Source of the DNA: Aquilaria yunnanensis
Taxonomy: Eukaryota; Streptophyta; Magnoliopsida; Malvales; Thymelaeaceae
Assembly: GCA_039654915.1 (NCBI GenBank)
Contig: CM077594.1
Span: 91,650,893 to 91,714,892, forward strand
DNA length: 64,000 bases
Direction: 5' to 3'
Of this stretch, positions 11,461 to 22,509 are shown in pieces (positions within the stretch are counted from its first letter, which is position 1; every line of letters starts with the position of its first letter). A model generated the notes under the pieces. That model was not told where the DNA came from. It worked only from the letters and a program-made list of their open reading frames with translations, and did no database searches. The translations under genes were made by a program, and so were the position numbers.

Positions 11461-13329
11461 ACATTAAGTGTATGTTCTTTTTAAACTATGTGTATGTTTT
11501 TTTTTATTACTTATGAAGAAAGTAATAATTAGTCTATAACAAAGGAATACATATTGTTCAATAATAGAATAATGAAAAAGATGAGACCAACCTAGACATC
11601 ACTAAGAACATAAAAAAATTCAAAAAGAATATATCTGATAAAAAAATATATGTAGACCAATAAAAAATCACATGATACACACCATACACTAGATGCACGC
11701 AAAAACTTACCCGATCCCATATGCTTGTGTCGAACTATGACACATCTCTTTCCGAATACAACTTCAATAAAAAAAGATGTTATCCAGTTATTTCTAGAAA
11801 CCGATAAAAACTAATGAATTTAATGTTTGTGTTCGAATCACGAATTACACAAATTTTAAAAAACGGCTCAATGGAATCATTTATGACCCAAATTCTATCC
11901 CAAAAATAATAATAATAATTAGTAAAAAAAAAAGGCATTGATTACCAAAAATAATAACTAGTTACTCATCTTTTAATATATAGTTGGGTACTATTCAGAT
12001 ATTAAGTTGGGCACGGTAGAATTCTCAACTTTGGATGAAACAAAATCACATTTTAAGTAATACCCAGACACCACAGCTTCATGCTACATGTGAATTGTGA
12101 TAATGCTTAGTCTACTAACGTGGACCTGTCATTGACAAGCCTTATACATGATGATAAAGATAAGAGAGAAAATATTTAGTCATACTTTTTTGGGTGCTAG
12201 AATCTGATCCCAGACGCCTACTGCAGCATAAGTGCCAATAATTGCTTTGTCATATGTTGACTAAATATTCATCAAGTTGATAAACTTGTGCATTGTACAC
12301 ATCATGATTAAAGCCGCAAAATTTTTTATCCATTGCTTAATAAATTATTCATCTCATGATTGAGCGAAGGACGGAGCTCATGTAGAGACGAGGAGAGGCT
12401 GCCGCCCCTAGATTTTTTTAAATTTTTTATTAGTAATAGTTAATATGATATAAAATTATAAAAATTTTAAAATTAGGTACTTATTTCTAAATTGTAAAAT
12501 CAATGATGAGCTTTAGTGGATTTTATCCTTTTTAAATGTTTTAACGCAAACTTTCTTCTCCTCGGCAATGCAAAGCAGAGACTTCAATAGAGCTTTATAG
12601 GGAAGAAACATGTGAATGACGTATGAACTAGTCGCAGTTTATCTTTTTGTCTCACATCTATGTTCACAGAAACTTCAGCGACGAGATATTAACCCGCCAA
12701 TAGCCACAGCTTCTTCTCTCCATCACTGATCACCATTAGTCCATCTTCGCCTTCTTGTTAAATTTTTTTGGAAAAGCGCCAACAGCTCAACAGATTGGCT
12801 GTTTTTTGAATTTTACTTTCTTTTTCTCTTATTCTGAGTTTTTCTATCAATTACTCACTCAAATTACAAATAAGGTGTACTAAACAATGAAGCTAAGATC
12901 CTATGTATGTGTCTAAGGATTTGAAGGAGCATTGTGTTAAATTTTGAGTTATAAACTTTTGAATTGAACTAAATTATTGTAGACTTTTAAATTTTATGAG
13001 TTTATATATAATATTATTTTATATTTTCTGGTATCGTTCATAAATTTATACATGTTAACAACATTCCCACACCCACACTTTCGCCTCGCCCTCTAGGCAC
13101 ATTTCCTGACTACCTCCATGGATTGAGCCATAATCTCTGGCAATATCTCCAACTTCTTTTTTCTGTTTTTTGTTTTAATCTTCCCATATTTTTCTAACTC
13201 ATCTGAAGTTGGTCTCTCAAGTTTGGATGCCATGTAAAAGCTACAACACCATTGAAAGATTTGTACCTGGAGAAACAAGGCATCGCATGTAAATGCAATA
13301 GTAAAAAAGTGTTAGCTAATTTAACTGGT
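11461..13329. other. AT-rich intergenic DNA with a possible hAT end remnant
   Basis: No coding gene is recognised. Around 12365-12415, AAGGACGGAGCTCATG followed by GCTGCCGCCCCTAGA resembles the degenerate end of a hAT element of the CAGTGGCGGAGC type, but no partner end or target duplication could be paired with it. The rest is unremarkable AT-rich sequence. Confidence 0.4.
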
Positions 13330-13599
13330 AAAAGGTGTTGGTGAATATTACTTCAATAAAAAACTGGTTTCAAATAAATTTCTAGCTAGCCGTTGTTTCA
13401 TTTTTAATGGCTTTAAAAGGAAAACGTTTACATTTACTTCTCTAAACGTTTTGCATCTAGTTCCAACGCCTAGAGGTGTCTTACATTCTCATGGTTTTGT
13501 ATATATGTGTGTGTTTTGTTTGAGTGAAAAATATACTCCTCTTTTCCCGTTATTTTTTAATATATTAGTCTTTCTCTAATATATGGGGAAATAACAAAT

Positions 13600-13868
13600 T
13601 CAGTCTTAAATTTTGATCAATATTCCATTTAAATCCTAAAATTTTGTGAGTTTTTATTTGAGTTTTAAAATTTTCAAAATGTATAAACAATCAGTCCTAT
13701 ACCATTAGTCACCTATTATATATTGGTTAACTTTAGAACTAACTATTTACACATTTTGCAAGTTTTAGAACTCAAATAAGAATTTACCAAGTTTTAAGAC
13801 TTAAATAGAAGTTTGCAAAGTTTCAGGACTTAAAGAGAAAAGTCACAAAAAATTTAGGACTAAAAGTG
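13600..13868. mobile_element. Palindromic MITE, family X copy 1
   Basis: The ends are imperfect inverted repeats (CAGTCTTAAATTTTG on the left, AAATTTAGGACTAAAAGTGG on the right), and internal phrases (TTTGAGTTTTAAAA / TTTTAGAACTCAAATAAG) are also inverted, so the whole element can fold back. A second copy lies at 14463-14693 in direct orientation. No coding capacity is seen, and the target duplication is unclear. Confidence 0.6.
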
Positions 13869-14462
13869 GTCTTTCTGCTAGCCTTTGTTCCGTTAGTATT
13901 TCAAAACTTTTGGGAGAATACCAATTTATCTTTTACTATTTTTTCTTCTAAGTGTTTTTTGAATTTGATCCTCCATTTTCTTACAATGAAAAGAAGATTT
14001 TTTAATTTTGCAAAGAAGATACAATATTTTTGTCCACTTATGCATCAGAATAATATTTTCTATTTTTTCATCAAATGATAAAAAAATCATACTTTATGGA
14101 GGATTTTTTTATTGTAATCATTTAAATTAATGCGATGCTCACTTGGCTTGAGCATACTGACATGCAAAATTGTTTTTTACTCAATAGATCTAATTAATAT
14201 TCCTTTTCAATTTGGGGAAACTACTATCTTATTTATCATTTTTGAAAAGTACCAAATTCGTTAACAAGTTTCTTATTTCTGTATGAATTACTTATTAATG
14301 ACTAGAAATATTTATTTTGGGATATCTTTTATTTATTAGCTTTAATTTCTAAAATGTATTTTATTTGCAATCTATATATATATATTAGCTTTCTTTATTT
14401 TCTAAATTCGTATAATGCAAAAAATTATAAACAAAAAAATACTCAAAAGAAATGGAAACACC

Positions 14463-14693
14463 ATTTCTAGTCCTGAATTTGTAACTTTTCTATTTAAGTC
14501 TTAAAATTACAGTTTTCTATTTGAGTTCTAAAACTTCCAAACATGTAAACAACTACTCCTAAAAGTTAATCCCAAAACAAATGACCAACAGCTTAGAACT
14601 ATTTGTTTACACATTTTGAAAGTTTTAGGACTCAAATAAAGCTTGCAAAGTTTTATAGCTTAAATAGAAAAGTGATCAAACTTTTACAACTAA
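14463..14693. mobile_element. Palindromic MITE, family X copy 2
   Basis: It shares TTTGAGTTCTAAAACTTCCAA, ACACATTTTGAAAGTTTTAG and GACTCAAATAAAGCTTGCAA with the element at 13600-13868, in the same order and orientation and about 860 bp away. Boundaries are approximate because the terminal repeats are diverged. Confidence 0.55.
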
Positions 14694-15316
14694 CTATTAT
14701 GCTATAGCAATGCATGTGGATTGAGCAACAACAAGATGATTGAGTTATTTTATCTTAATTAAAGGCTACATGACCAAGAAATCATTGCACCAGTATTACA
14801 GAACACTTCCAAATGAAAGAGGACAATCTCATGACTCATCCCAACTTATTCTTGGTAATATAAGTGACATTTTCCCCCTTTTTACCTATTTTGTGCTACA
14901 ATGTTTACTATAATTAACTTTATATGAAAAAATCATCTATTTTTCTTCTGTCATTGAGACTTGAATTCAATCTAAATTTCATATGTTGATACTTGTGAAA
15001 ATATTTTTACAGTGTAAGAACAATAATTTTTTAATGTTTCCTGTAAAAAGGATTTCCAGGTATTTCTCTTTAAGTGCGTATATGTTTTCGGTTTATTTCT
15101 TGACGCGGTTGACTTATAACTAATGATCCCTTGCAAATGACTTCGAGATTCGTTTAAGATAAAATGGTGATCGGCCAGTTTTTGGAGGCCAAATATTTCA
15201 ATTTTTACGTTACACTTTTGCATTGGATTAATGGTTATTAAATTTGCAACGTGGCGTTCTGCTTAAGGCTAGTACTAAAATAAAAGAAAATTGCTTTGTA
15301 TTTTTTTTTTGTAGTT

Positions 15317-15832
15317 AGCACCAATAATCCTAAACCTTTAATTTTTATTGTAAATCAGTCCATAATCTTCATTTCATTGCAAATTAGTCTCAAATCTTCA
15401 TAATTCACTTCATATTGGTCTCTAGCCTTGGCATAGAAACTTGATTTATAAAGAAAAAAAATTAATAACTTAAATTATATATTAATTATAAGAAAATTTT
15501 GGCACAGTTTGAATTTATTAGAAGATAACTACCAAATAATTTGAATTCGTTAACTCTCTTAAGTTATCTGACATAATTTTTTAAATTCTAATTTAAACTA
15601 TTTAGTAACAATTTTTCTAGCTATAAAGTCAAACTATCTATAATTTTCTAATAATTAATAGACAATTTAAACTATTAATTTTTTCTTCTCTATAAATCAA
15701 GTTTCTATACCTACCTAGGATTAAGGACCAATATGTAAATGATTATAAATGTTTGAGATCATTTTGCAAGGAAACAAAGGCTGGGGCTGATTATTTGCAT
15801 ATATGAATTAAAGATTTGAGATCAATGATGCT
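15317..15832. mobile_element. Long palindromic MITE (~516 bp)
   Basis: The left end AGCACCAATAATCCTAAACC pairs with the inverted right end AGCATCATTGATCTCAAATC. Inner segments also invert: GAAACTTGATTTATAAAGAA against TTCTCTATAAATCAAGTTTC, and AATTTAAACTATTTAGTAAC against TACCAAATAATTTGAATTCG-like sequence. The element is essentially one large fold-back without coding sequence. No clear TSD was found. Confidence 0.65.
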
Positions 15833-15884
15833 TTTCATTTATGATAGATTTTTACTTATGTGAGCATTAAAGTAATGTTACTCC

Positions 15885-16160
15885 TTGGGCTATCCTTATC
15901 AAAATCATTCACGAAAAGTCTTTATATGCACAAGACTATTTATAGTGCATGTTTATAAACTCAATGAGCACTTAGTTTATTATGTATTAGGTAAACTTGT
16001 GCCCACAGATAACCATAGCTCAAGGTCATACCATTATTGGTTGAGGAATAAGCTAACTGACTTACAAAATAAAGGTTCAATACATCACTATATATTTTTA
16101 TTATACATTATTATTTTGGAAGGAAGGGAGCCATCTATATATTATTTTGATTTTTTTTAG
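15885..16160 (+). other. Open frame of unknown significance (91 codons)
   Basis: An uninterrupted 91-codon frame begins with ATG at 15885 (protein starts MGYPYQNHSRKV). It lies between a MITE and the second segmental duplication copy in AT-rich DNA. No recognisable domain, no intron signals and no obvious promoter are visible. I regard it as more likely a chance or relic frame than a gene. Confidence 0.15.
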
Positions 16161-16164
16161 AAAT

Positions 16165-17560
16165 GAAGGGAATTATTGGAGAATATTATTTCAATAAAAA
16201 ATTGGTGCCAGATAAATTCAAGTCCTTTTTTTTCTTTTTAATTCTTAATGGCTTTAAAGAAAACATTTAAATTTACTTCTCTAAACATTTTTTCGCATTT
16301 GTTGCAACGGCTAGACAGGGGTATCTTACATTGCCATGCTTTTATATTTATATATGTGTTCGCCTGAGTCTGTGTTCGGTTTTTGGTAAAAAAAATATAT
16401 ACTACTCCTTCCTTCCTATTTTTGAATATATTATTCTTTCCTCTTTATATATCATTATCTAAAATATAAGGTGAAGAAAGATATAAGTGGAGTTTTGCTC
16501 TATAGTAGTGCATGTATGTGCAGAGTTATAAAAAAATGATTAGAATGTTTTATCATCAGTGCAGATTCAATGTTATCAAAACCAGACCGAAATGACCGGT
16601 TCAACCGGTTGAACTATAAACTGTTTCACCTCACCAGCACAGTTGTTGGTCCATTTTGTGTTCGGTCAATAATCGATCAAAACTAGAAAAACTTGTCTAA
16701 AACCATTGAACTAATGAACTACCAACCTAAAAAAATTGGAGGTCTAAAAGCAATTACTTAAGAATTGTGAAAATAGAAGAAGATGAATAAGAATGAAGAA
16801 AACAAGACAAAATAATGAAAACAAAGATGAAAGAATAAGAGAAAAGAAAAAGAAGGAAATGGAGAAGATGATGAAAGAAGAAGAAGAAGAGAAAAGGAAA
16901 AGAAGAAAACAAAAGAAAGAACATGGAAGAAGGAAAAAGAAGAAAACAAAAGAACGGTGTAATGGGAGAGAAAAAGAGGAGAAGAAGAAAAGAAAAACAA
17001 AAGAAGAAGATAAAAGAGAGGAGACGAAAGAGGGAGGAGGAAGCCGCGGCTAGTGTGGGCAGGGAAAAAAGTTTATTTATATTTAGGTTTGTAATGTAAT
17101 ATTTTAGATAAAATATATATTTAGTTCATATTTTATGTATAAAATTTTATTTTTATCTCATTCTTTTCATTTCAGTTATGTCATTCAGCAATCACACAAT
17201 ACAAATGTAAATGAGCAATGAACAAATGGTTCAATTGGTTGAATTAGTTAGACCGTGACTAAAAAATCTTAGCAATTTGAAATATGGTTTAATTTTAAAA
17301 ATACTATTAATAAGTTGCTATATAAATATAGTAAAAAATATTTAAAAGAGAGTAGATAGTCTCACAATTCATTACAAATAATTATTAATAATATAAATGA
17401 TGATTTCCTATTTATACCTATTTTATGCTAAGCTATTTACTAATTTTATGCTAAAACATCATCAATTTTTGTGTCATAGGTGAAATCTACATTTGGTGTA
17501 AATTCATGTTTTGGTGCTTGTGAAATTTCTTATATTTTTATAGTATGGCAACAACAAAAG
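16165..17560. repeat. Diverged tandem segmental duplication, copy 2
   Basis: This is the counterpart of 13330-15020, about 2.8 kb away in direct orientation. It keeps the TTCAATAAAAAATTGG … TTAATGGCTTTAAAG … CTTCTCTAAACA … TCTTACATT series near its start, and ATTTATACCTATTTTATGCT … GTGCTTGTGAAATTTC near its end. The middle is replaced by the purine-rich insertion described at 16570-17275. Confidence 0.55.
16570..17275. mobile_element. Candidate non-autonomous element with 280-bp purine tract
   Basis: The left part has TTATCAAAACCAGACCG and GGTTCAACCGGTTGAAC. The right part has GGTTCAATTGGTTGAATTAG then GACCG inverted, so the ends look like imperfect TIRs of a transposon. Between them 16757-17046 is almost purely purine (GAAGAAAAG-type), which creates long artefactual Lys/Glu and Phe/Ser frames on the two strands. 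No TSD could be assigned, so the ends are tentative. Confidence 0.4.
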
Positions 17561-18437
17561 GTTTTAATGCGAATATCAAAATCTTGTCTTGTTACAACCT
17601 AGTTGCTACAACACGCAAAAGAACAAGATAGGGTTGAAAAGAGGGAGAGAGCGAGTTCTCTTTTGACATTTATTCCTCCATACATAACATATTACCGTCT
17701 AGGAAGTTACAGACTTACAGTAGACTGGACCTGACCTGACCCGTCTTACATAATAACTTCCGTTATGGTTCTAACCTCATCGTTCGTGTAACGCTCTAAC
17801 CAGGATCTGCAAGTTGTAATGGTATGATTTTTTTTTAACTAGAATCTTCCAGACTAGTGTTAGAGTATTATATGAGAGATTGAAAAAATTAGGAATAAAA
17901 AGATTGGAGTTTTTTTTTCGGTCAGGAGAGGTTGGGATAAACACATAACCTCCCCTAGTCCTCTTAACCCCTGGACTTGAGGTTGGTCGGGGTCGGGATT
18001 CCTTATGGTACCATGTGTAGCTTCCCAGTTGAAACATGAATGAAAAAAGCTTCATTTGCACTCCGTTTCTTTCTTTATTTCTTCCATGTTCCCAGAAACA
18101 AATAAAGAAACGAAACAAAAGGAAGGCCATTTTCCCCAGAAAAAGTGAAAACAGAAGCTGAAAGTTTTAATCTTTCCCACTGATCCAGAGCAATCAGAGT
18201 TTCATGTTTCTTTCTTCTCGGATACCTTTCTGCTTCCGGACCGGAGAACACATATTAAGAGGAAAAGGAAGCATTTGAAAATTAGTAACAGCAGCTTCTG
18301 TGCAAGAAAATAGTAGTACAAGATAGTTTGCCTTTAAAGATATTAGCAATAATATAATTGGCATTGCAGCCAAAAGTAGAACAGAAGCCACCAGGACAGC
18401 CCAGCCCTGTCTCGTCTCATCTCGTCGCTATCGTTCC
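17561..18437. other. Intergenic and 3'-flank of the DUF1677 gene
   Basis: No gene recognised up to about 18130. The segment nearest 18437 should contain the 3' UTR of the minus-strand DUF1677 gene. Minus-strand frames over 17777-18130 and 18194-18391 look accidental. Confidence 0.45.
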
Positions 18438-18764
18438 TCAGTAAAGTCTGGCGCTGGCTGATCTGACGTACTTCTTGGAAGAAGACGGAGTAGACATATC
18501 TCCAGACCTTCTCCTGAGCATCTGCTTCATTCCATCCGCCACTTTAACAGCAGGATTGGACTTGAACTTCCGGCAAAATGACATGTGAGCTTTCACAGCC
18601 TCCTCTAACCCGAAGGGTATCTTTTTGACTTCATCGATGACCGCTTCCGAGCACAGCCCACAAAGCCATTTCCCACCGAATTTGGCCATCACTTGTTCAA
18701 TATACTCCTGGGTACAGTCCTCTTTCAGCCCACAACATTCGCAACGAACAGATTCGATCTCCAT
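18438..18764 (-). CDS. DUF1677 family protein (108 aa)
   Basis: A single-exon gene with ATG at 18764 and stop at 18438. The protein begins MEIESVRCECCGLKEDCT and holds a conserved cysteine array: C8, C10, C11, C17, then C35 and C38 in KWLCGLC, and C64 in MSFCRKF. The C2-type spacing suggests metal binding. The pattern, the segment VMAKFGGKWLCGLCSEAV and the Ser/Arg-rich tail match the plant-specific DUF1677 family as I know it, whose biochemical role is not established. The length is within the normal range, so the gene looks complete. The leader is long and carries another ORF. Confidence 0.88.
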   Translation of the reverse strand: MEIESVRCECCGLKEDCTQEYIEQVMAKFGGKWLCGLCSEAVIDEVKKIPFGLEEAVKAHMSFCRKFKSNPAVKVADGMKQMLRRRSGDMSTPSSSKKYVRSASARLY

Positions 18765-18898
18765 GACCTATGCTCTGTTTTTCTTAATTTTCCTCTGCTC
18801 CTAGATGATCACCTCAACTTTCTGGGTTTGTTGCTTCTACCCTGAGTTTTGTAATGGAGCTGTAACTGGTAGGTGAGTGGTCGAGAAAAGTGAGTGAT

Positions 18899-19150
18899 TT
18901 AAGTTTTGGACTTGCTTAGCGATGATCTGGCCTTTTCTTTGCTTTTTTTTGATTCGGATTTCTCTGCTTTTGGGACGAAATCCTGGTCTACTTTTGTTCC
19001 TAGTTTTGAAGGAAGTGTTGCTAAAAAGTGGTCTGTAGCTCGTTTGGGAAAGATGCTAGGCTTTTTATTTACGGAGAGAGGAGATGAGTAGGGTAGGCCT
19101 CCATAATTTTCTCCATGTTCTGAGGGCGATTCCTCTCGAATTTGGAACAA
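18899..19150 (-). other. Possible 83-codon upstream ORF in the DUF1677 leader
   Basis: An open frame from ATG 19150 (MFQIREESPSEHG…) to the stop at 18899 lies between a TATA-like box at 19192-19199 and the DUF1677 start at 18764. Its C-terminal part is rich in Lys and Ser (SESKKSKEKARSSLSKSKT). If transcription starts about 30 bp below the TATA box and the leader is unspliced, this would be a cap-proximal uORF able to limit translation of the downstream gene. An alternative is that an intron removes it. Confidence 0.35.
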
Positions 19151-19191
19151 GGCTGGTGGAAGGGACCTCCTTGCCTCTCCTTCCTTCCATC

Positions 19192-19199
19192 TTTATAAG
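19192..19199 (-). promoter_or_regulatory. TATA-like box for the DUF1677 gene
   Basis: On the minus strand the sequence reads ACTTATAAAGATGG, with TTATAAAG as the TATA element, in a locally GC-richer, pyrimidine-bounded context. It is about 430 bp upstream of the DUF1677 ATG and about 40 bp upstream of the possible uORF ATG. Confidence 0.5.
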
Positions 19200-19200
19200 T

Positions 19201-20166
19201 CCGCATAATTCAGAAAAATAATTATTTCCCGTTTTATGAGTGTCAAAATCGTATGATTTAAATATCAGTTTCCTTTGTACAATGTCAAGATATAGTGAGG
19301 AAAACGTAAAAATTTCACACCTAAAATTGTAAGGGAACAGTGGTATTTGAATCTGAAAAATATTTTATTTTTTAAAAATTTTGTTTGATAAAAGTTTAAG
19401 CATACAACTTGTCTTAAAGTACGGAAAATCATATTTTCTATTTTTTGAAAAATGAATGTTTTACATTTTAATACATAAGTTTTCTAAAGTTTAGGAAATA
19501 AAATTTTCTACATCTATAAAACATGCTATGTACTTAAACTTTTATCAAAGGAAATTTAATTTTTTTTCTCAACTAAACACCACTCAAATATGTTCTTGCG
19601 AATTGAACTTAGAGTTTTTTAACAAATCATAATTCACGATTTTAACATCATTAGCGTCAAAATTTAATGAATACGAGCTAAAGATCCAATAAAAAATCAA
19701 ATAAAGCATCTCTCTTTTTCCTTTTTTTTTCTTTTAAACATATTCGATATTCGAATATTATGCAATGAAAAATTAATAAAAACTCTTAGAGTATTTTATT
19801 TTCTAAAGAATGAGTATATATTTTTTTAAATTATTTTGAATCAACTTTTTAAAACAATATAAAATAATTCTTTTCAAAAAATATTTAATAATTATTTTTA
19901 AGTATTTAAAGACCTAAATTTTTTTGTGTACTCAAAATATTTACGACTACGAGTTTAAGGGTTTTGAATAAGGACAAAGTAAGACGGGAGACTCGAACCA
20001 AGGAGAGGATACGATGATCATGTTGCTTTGTCCACCATACTGGAAAGGCATGACAAGACGTAACTTTTGAATAATACTCCATAAGATCTTTAAAAAGGTT
20101 TTAAATTAATAGGAAACAAAACAATGATGGAATAAAATAAAATCTTTTATCTATTAGATGCAAGGT
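19201..20166. other. AT-rich intergenic sequence
   Basis: No gene or complete element is recognised. An imperfect fold-back is visible around 19340-19560, where AAAATATTTTATTTTTTAAA…GTTTAAG and CTTAAACTTTTATC…AATTT mirror each other, so a degraded MITE is possible. Confidence 0.35.
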
Positions 20167-20844
20167 TAATTACAATTTGTCCTTTAAAATTTAGGTGAAA
20201 TTACACTTTAGCTCATCTTCTTTTAAATTTATACACTTTACCTCCTATCTTTTTAATACAGTCTGATAACAAATTCTAAAATTTTAATTTTAAAATTATG
20301 ATAGCTATTTTTTAATAATTTCAATTTGTATGTATTTTTTTATAGTTAATGGATATATTAAATTATCAGTTTTTTCTTTTTATTTTTTCTGTAAATAGAA
20401 AACTGTACTTTTTAAATACTCCATCTGTTTCATAAAAGCTGTCATCTTTACTATTCACAGCAATTAATCTATAGTTTTATTTATTTTAAAATTTATCATA
20501 AAAATATGAAATTTTTACATGAAAATGAAACTTTAAAGATTCTAGTTTCTAAATATTAATTTTGATAATTTTTTTCAATTCATATTAATATAAATATATT
20601 CAAATCAAACTTTAGTCAAAAAAGGTAAAATGGACAGCTAATATGAAACGAAGGGAATATCAATTAACTATAAAAAAATCATGCAGATTGAAGTTATTTA
20701 AAAATGAGTGTCATATAGTCTAAATTAAGATTTTAAAACTTTTTGTTGAACTATATTAAAAAGGCATGGGATAAAATGTATATTTTTTAAAGAAAAGAGG
20801 GAAAATGTAATTTCACATAAATCTTAGGGGCAAATTGTAATTAT
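20167..20844. mobile_element. Palindromic MITE, family Y copy 1 (interrupted)
   Basis: The inverted ends TAATTACAATTTGTCC and TAATTACAATTTGCCC and the inner inverted segments (GTGAAATTACACTTT / AAATGTAATTTCAC; GTCTGATAACAAATTCTAAA against its inverted relative) define a long fold-back. It is split by the Stowaway at 20419-20657. A second family member lies at 56444-56897. Confidence 0.7.
20419..20657. mobile_element. Stowaway MITE nested in family Y element
   Basis: The terminal repeats CTCCATCTGTTTCATA and (inverted right end) TTCCCTTCGTTTCATA flank a 239-bp AT-rich interior. TA lies on both sides (20417-20418 and 20658-20659), matching the Stowaway TA target duplication. The sequence on either side resumes the fold-back of the host MITE, so the insertion order is clear. 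Confidence 0.8.
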
Positions 20845-21894
20845 TCCATCTATCGTTAAGGAATTGTTGACTGTACACTGAGAGTTTGGCGAAAGATAAA
20901 TAACTACCCTTTACCTCTTAACGTATAACCTTTATCTGCAGTAGAGATATCAAATGGGTGAAATTAGGACGTGTTGAACTATATTTACCATTTTTTGTAG
21001 GGTTTGGGGTTGGGGTTAGTACTAAACCAACATCTTTCTCATGAGTCCCCCAATACACGGGGTAGGCACAGATGTGGGCTTAGGGAGACAAGGTGGTATG
21101 TGAATACACACACGCAAGTTTTTTGTCCCCTATCATGCACAAGCTAATTAATTTTTTAAAAAAGTTTCATGTTTTATAGAGGGAAAAAAAATTCTAAAAG
21201 AAAATATTTTACAAAAAAATACTAAAGCTGCTTTGAAATATATTGGAAGTATAATCTTTTAATTAGGGTACAACAACTTTCAGAATATTTCCTTTAAAAA
21301 GATACTATGGAAAATATAGTTTAGGTTGAACATAGGCGACCATTTATGTAGTTATTTTATGTGCAATTTCTTAAAGGGTAAAGTTTAGAATGAAGTCCTT
21401 AATTTTTATTAGCATATTCATTTAAAGTCTCATTCGTCGCACATATTAGATAACTAAAATAGATTGTCATCTGTGGAAAAAAATTGCAATCATAGTTATT
21501 TACAAAAAAACACAAAATCAAGATAACTAAACTACATATAGCAAAACTGAGGCATATAAGTTTCTAATAAGCATGTTTAGGTGTCCATCAAAATAATGGT
21601 GCTGAGGACAGCCCCAGCTCAAACCCCCCCCCCCCCCCCCCCCCCCAAAACTAGCATTGTATTGACAAGTTTCTTGTGCCAATTCTGACCTAACACCCTC
21701 CAGGTTTTGGGAAACAAGGAAATTAACCCCTATCTTCGTAAATATTCTCAATACCCTAAGTTGTAAATGCTTCTAACTACAAAAAAAATAAAAATAAACC
21801 TTCCAATAAGTATAAAAATATTAATCTCAAAATCTAATATAATAGTTTCTTTTTCCTAGTTGCAATTGTTAACTGGCATATATATAGAACTTAT
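20845..21894. other. Intergenic DNA with a 23-bp poly-C tract
   Basis: No gene recognised. Positions 21624-21646 are an uninterrupted C run that follows GACAGCCCCAGCTCAAA, a phrase reminiscent of a degenerate transposon end. Short frames overlapping it are artefacts of the homopolymer. Confidence 0.45.
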
Positions 21895-22319
21895 TAGTGT
21901 TAAGCATGGGTTGGGTAAAACCGAAATTCAACCCGAACCACCCCTATTGGGTTGAGTTATGTTGGGTAGGTAAAAATTGACTATGGTTGGCAGGTTGGTT
22001 TCACATATATGAGAACCGATATTTTGTTATTGGTTCTGGTTTCACATGAAACCAAACCGAAGTTATTATATTACTAAATTATATATACATTTATGTATTG
22101 AAAAAATAAAGAATTGTGAGAGTGTTTTAGTCTTTTATATTAAACTCTAAAACTGATATTCCTAATCTTGAATCTAAATTGGAATAGGGGATAAGAAATT
22201 GTTTACGTTTTTATATTGTAAGAAATTACAATGACATGGTGGTTGATTTGGTTTTAGCAGATATCTATCAAATTAAATATTGTTTTCTTTGTATAGATAA
22301 CCCCAACTTTTTTGCAAAC

Positions 22320-22346
22320 TATATATATATGTGTGTGTGTGTGTGT
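22320..22346. repeat. (AT)n(GT)n microsatellite
   Basis: A compound dinucleotide repeat of TA then TG units within the hAT element. Confidence 0.85.
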
Positions 22347-22509
22347 AAAAATAATGATAAAAAACTTATAAAACATAACAATAATTTTTAAGAAGTATAT
22401 ATATAAAATGATAATAATTTTTTAAAAGGTTAGAAATGTAAAAGTACAACTTTTTCACTTCTTTTGCAAATTTTTGCATTAACTAAGATATGTTTTATGA
22501 GAAATAGAG

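Larger units (their letters stand above)
13330..15020. repeat. Diverged tandem segmental duplication, copy 1
   Basis: The sequence from about 13330 to 13590 (TTGGTGAATATTACTTCAAT … TTTAATGGCTTTAAAAGG … ACTTCTCTAAACG … TCTTACATT) matches 16170-16460 in the same orientation. About 14860-15020 (TACCTATTTT-TGCTA … ATCATC … GATACTTGTGAAA) matches about 17400-17540. Copy 1 carries two MITEs (13600-13868 and 14463-14693) that copy 2 lacks, so they inserted after the duplication or were lost from copy 2. Confidence 0.6.

Noticed and set aside
16758..17053. Lys/Glu-rich plus-strand and Phe/Ser-rich minus-strand frames
   Set aside because: Both arise from the same purine tract; neither shows conserved protein features.
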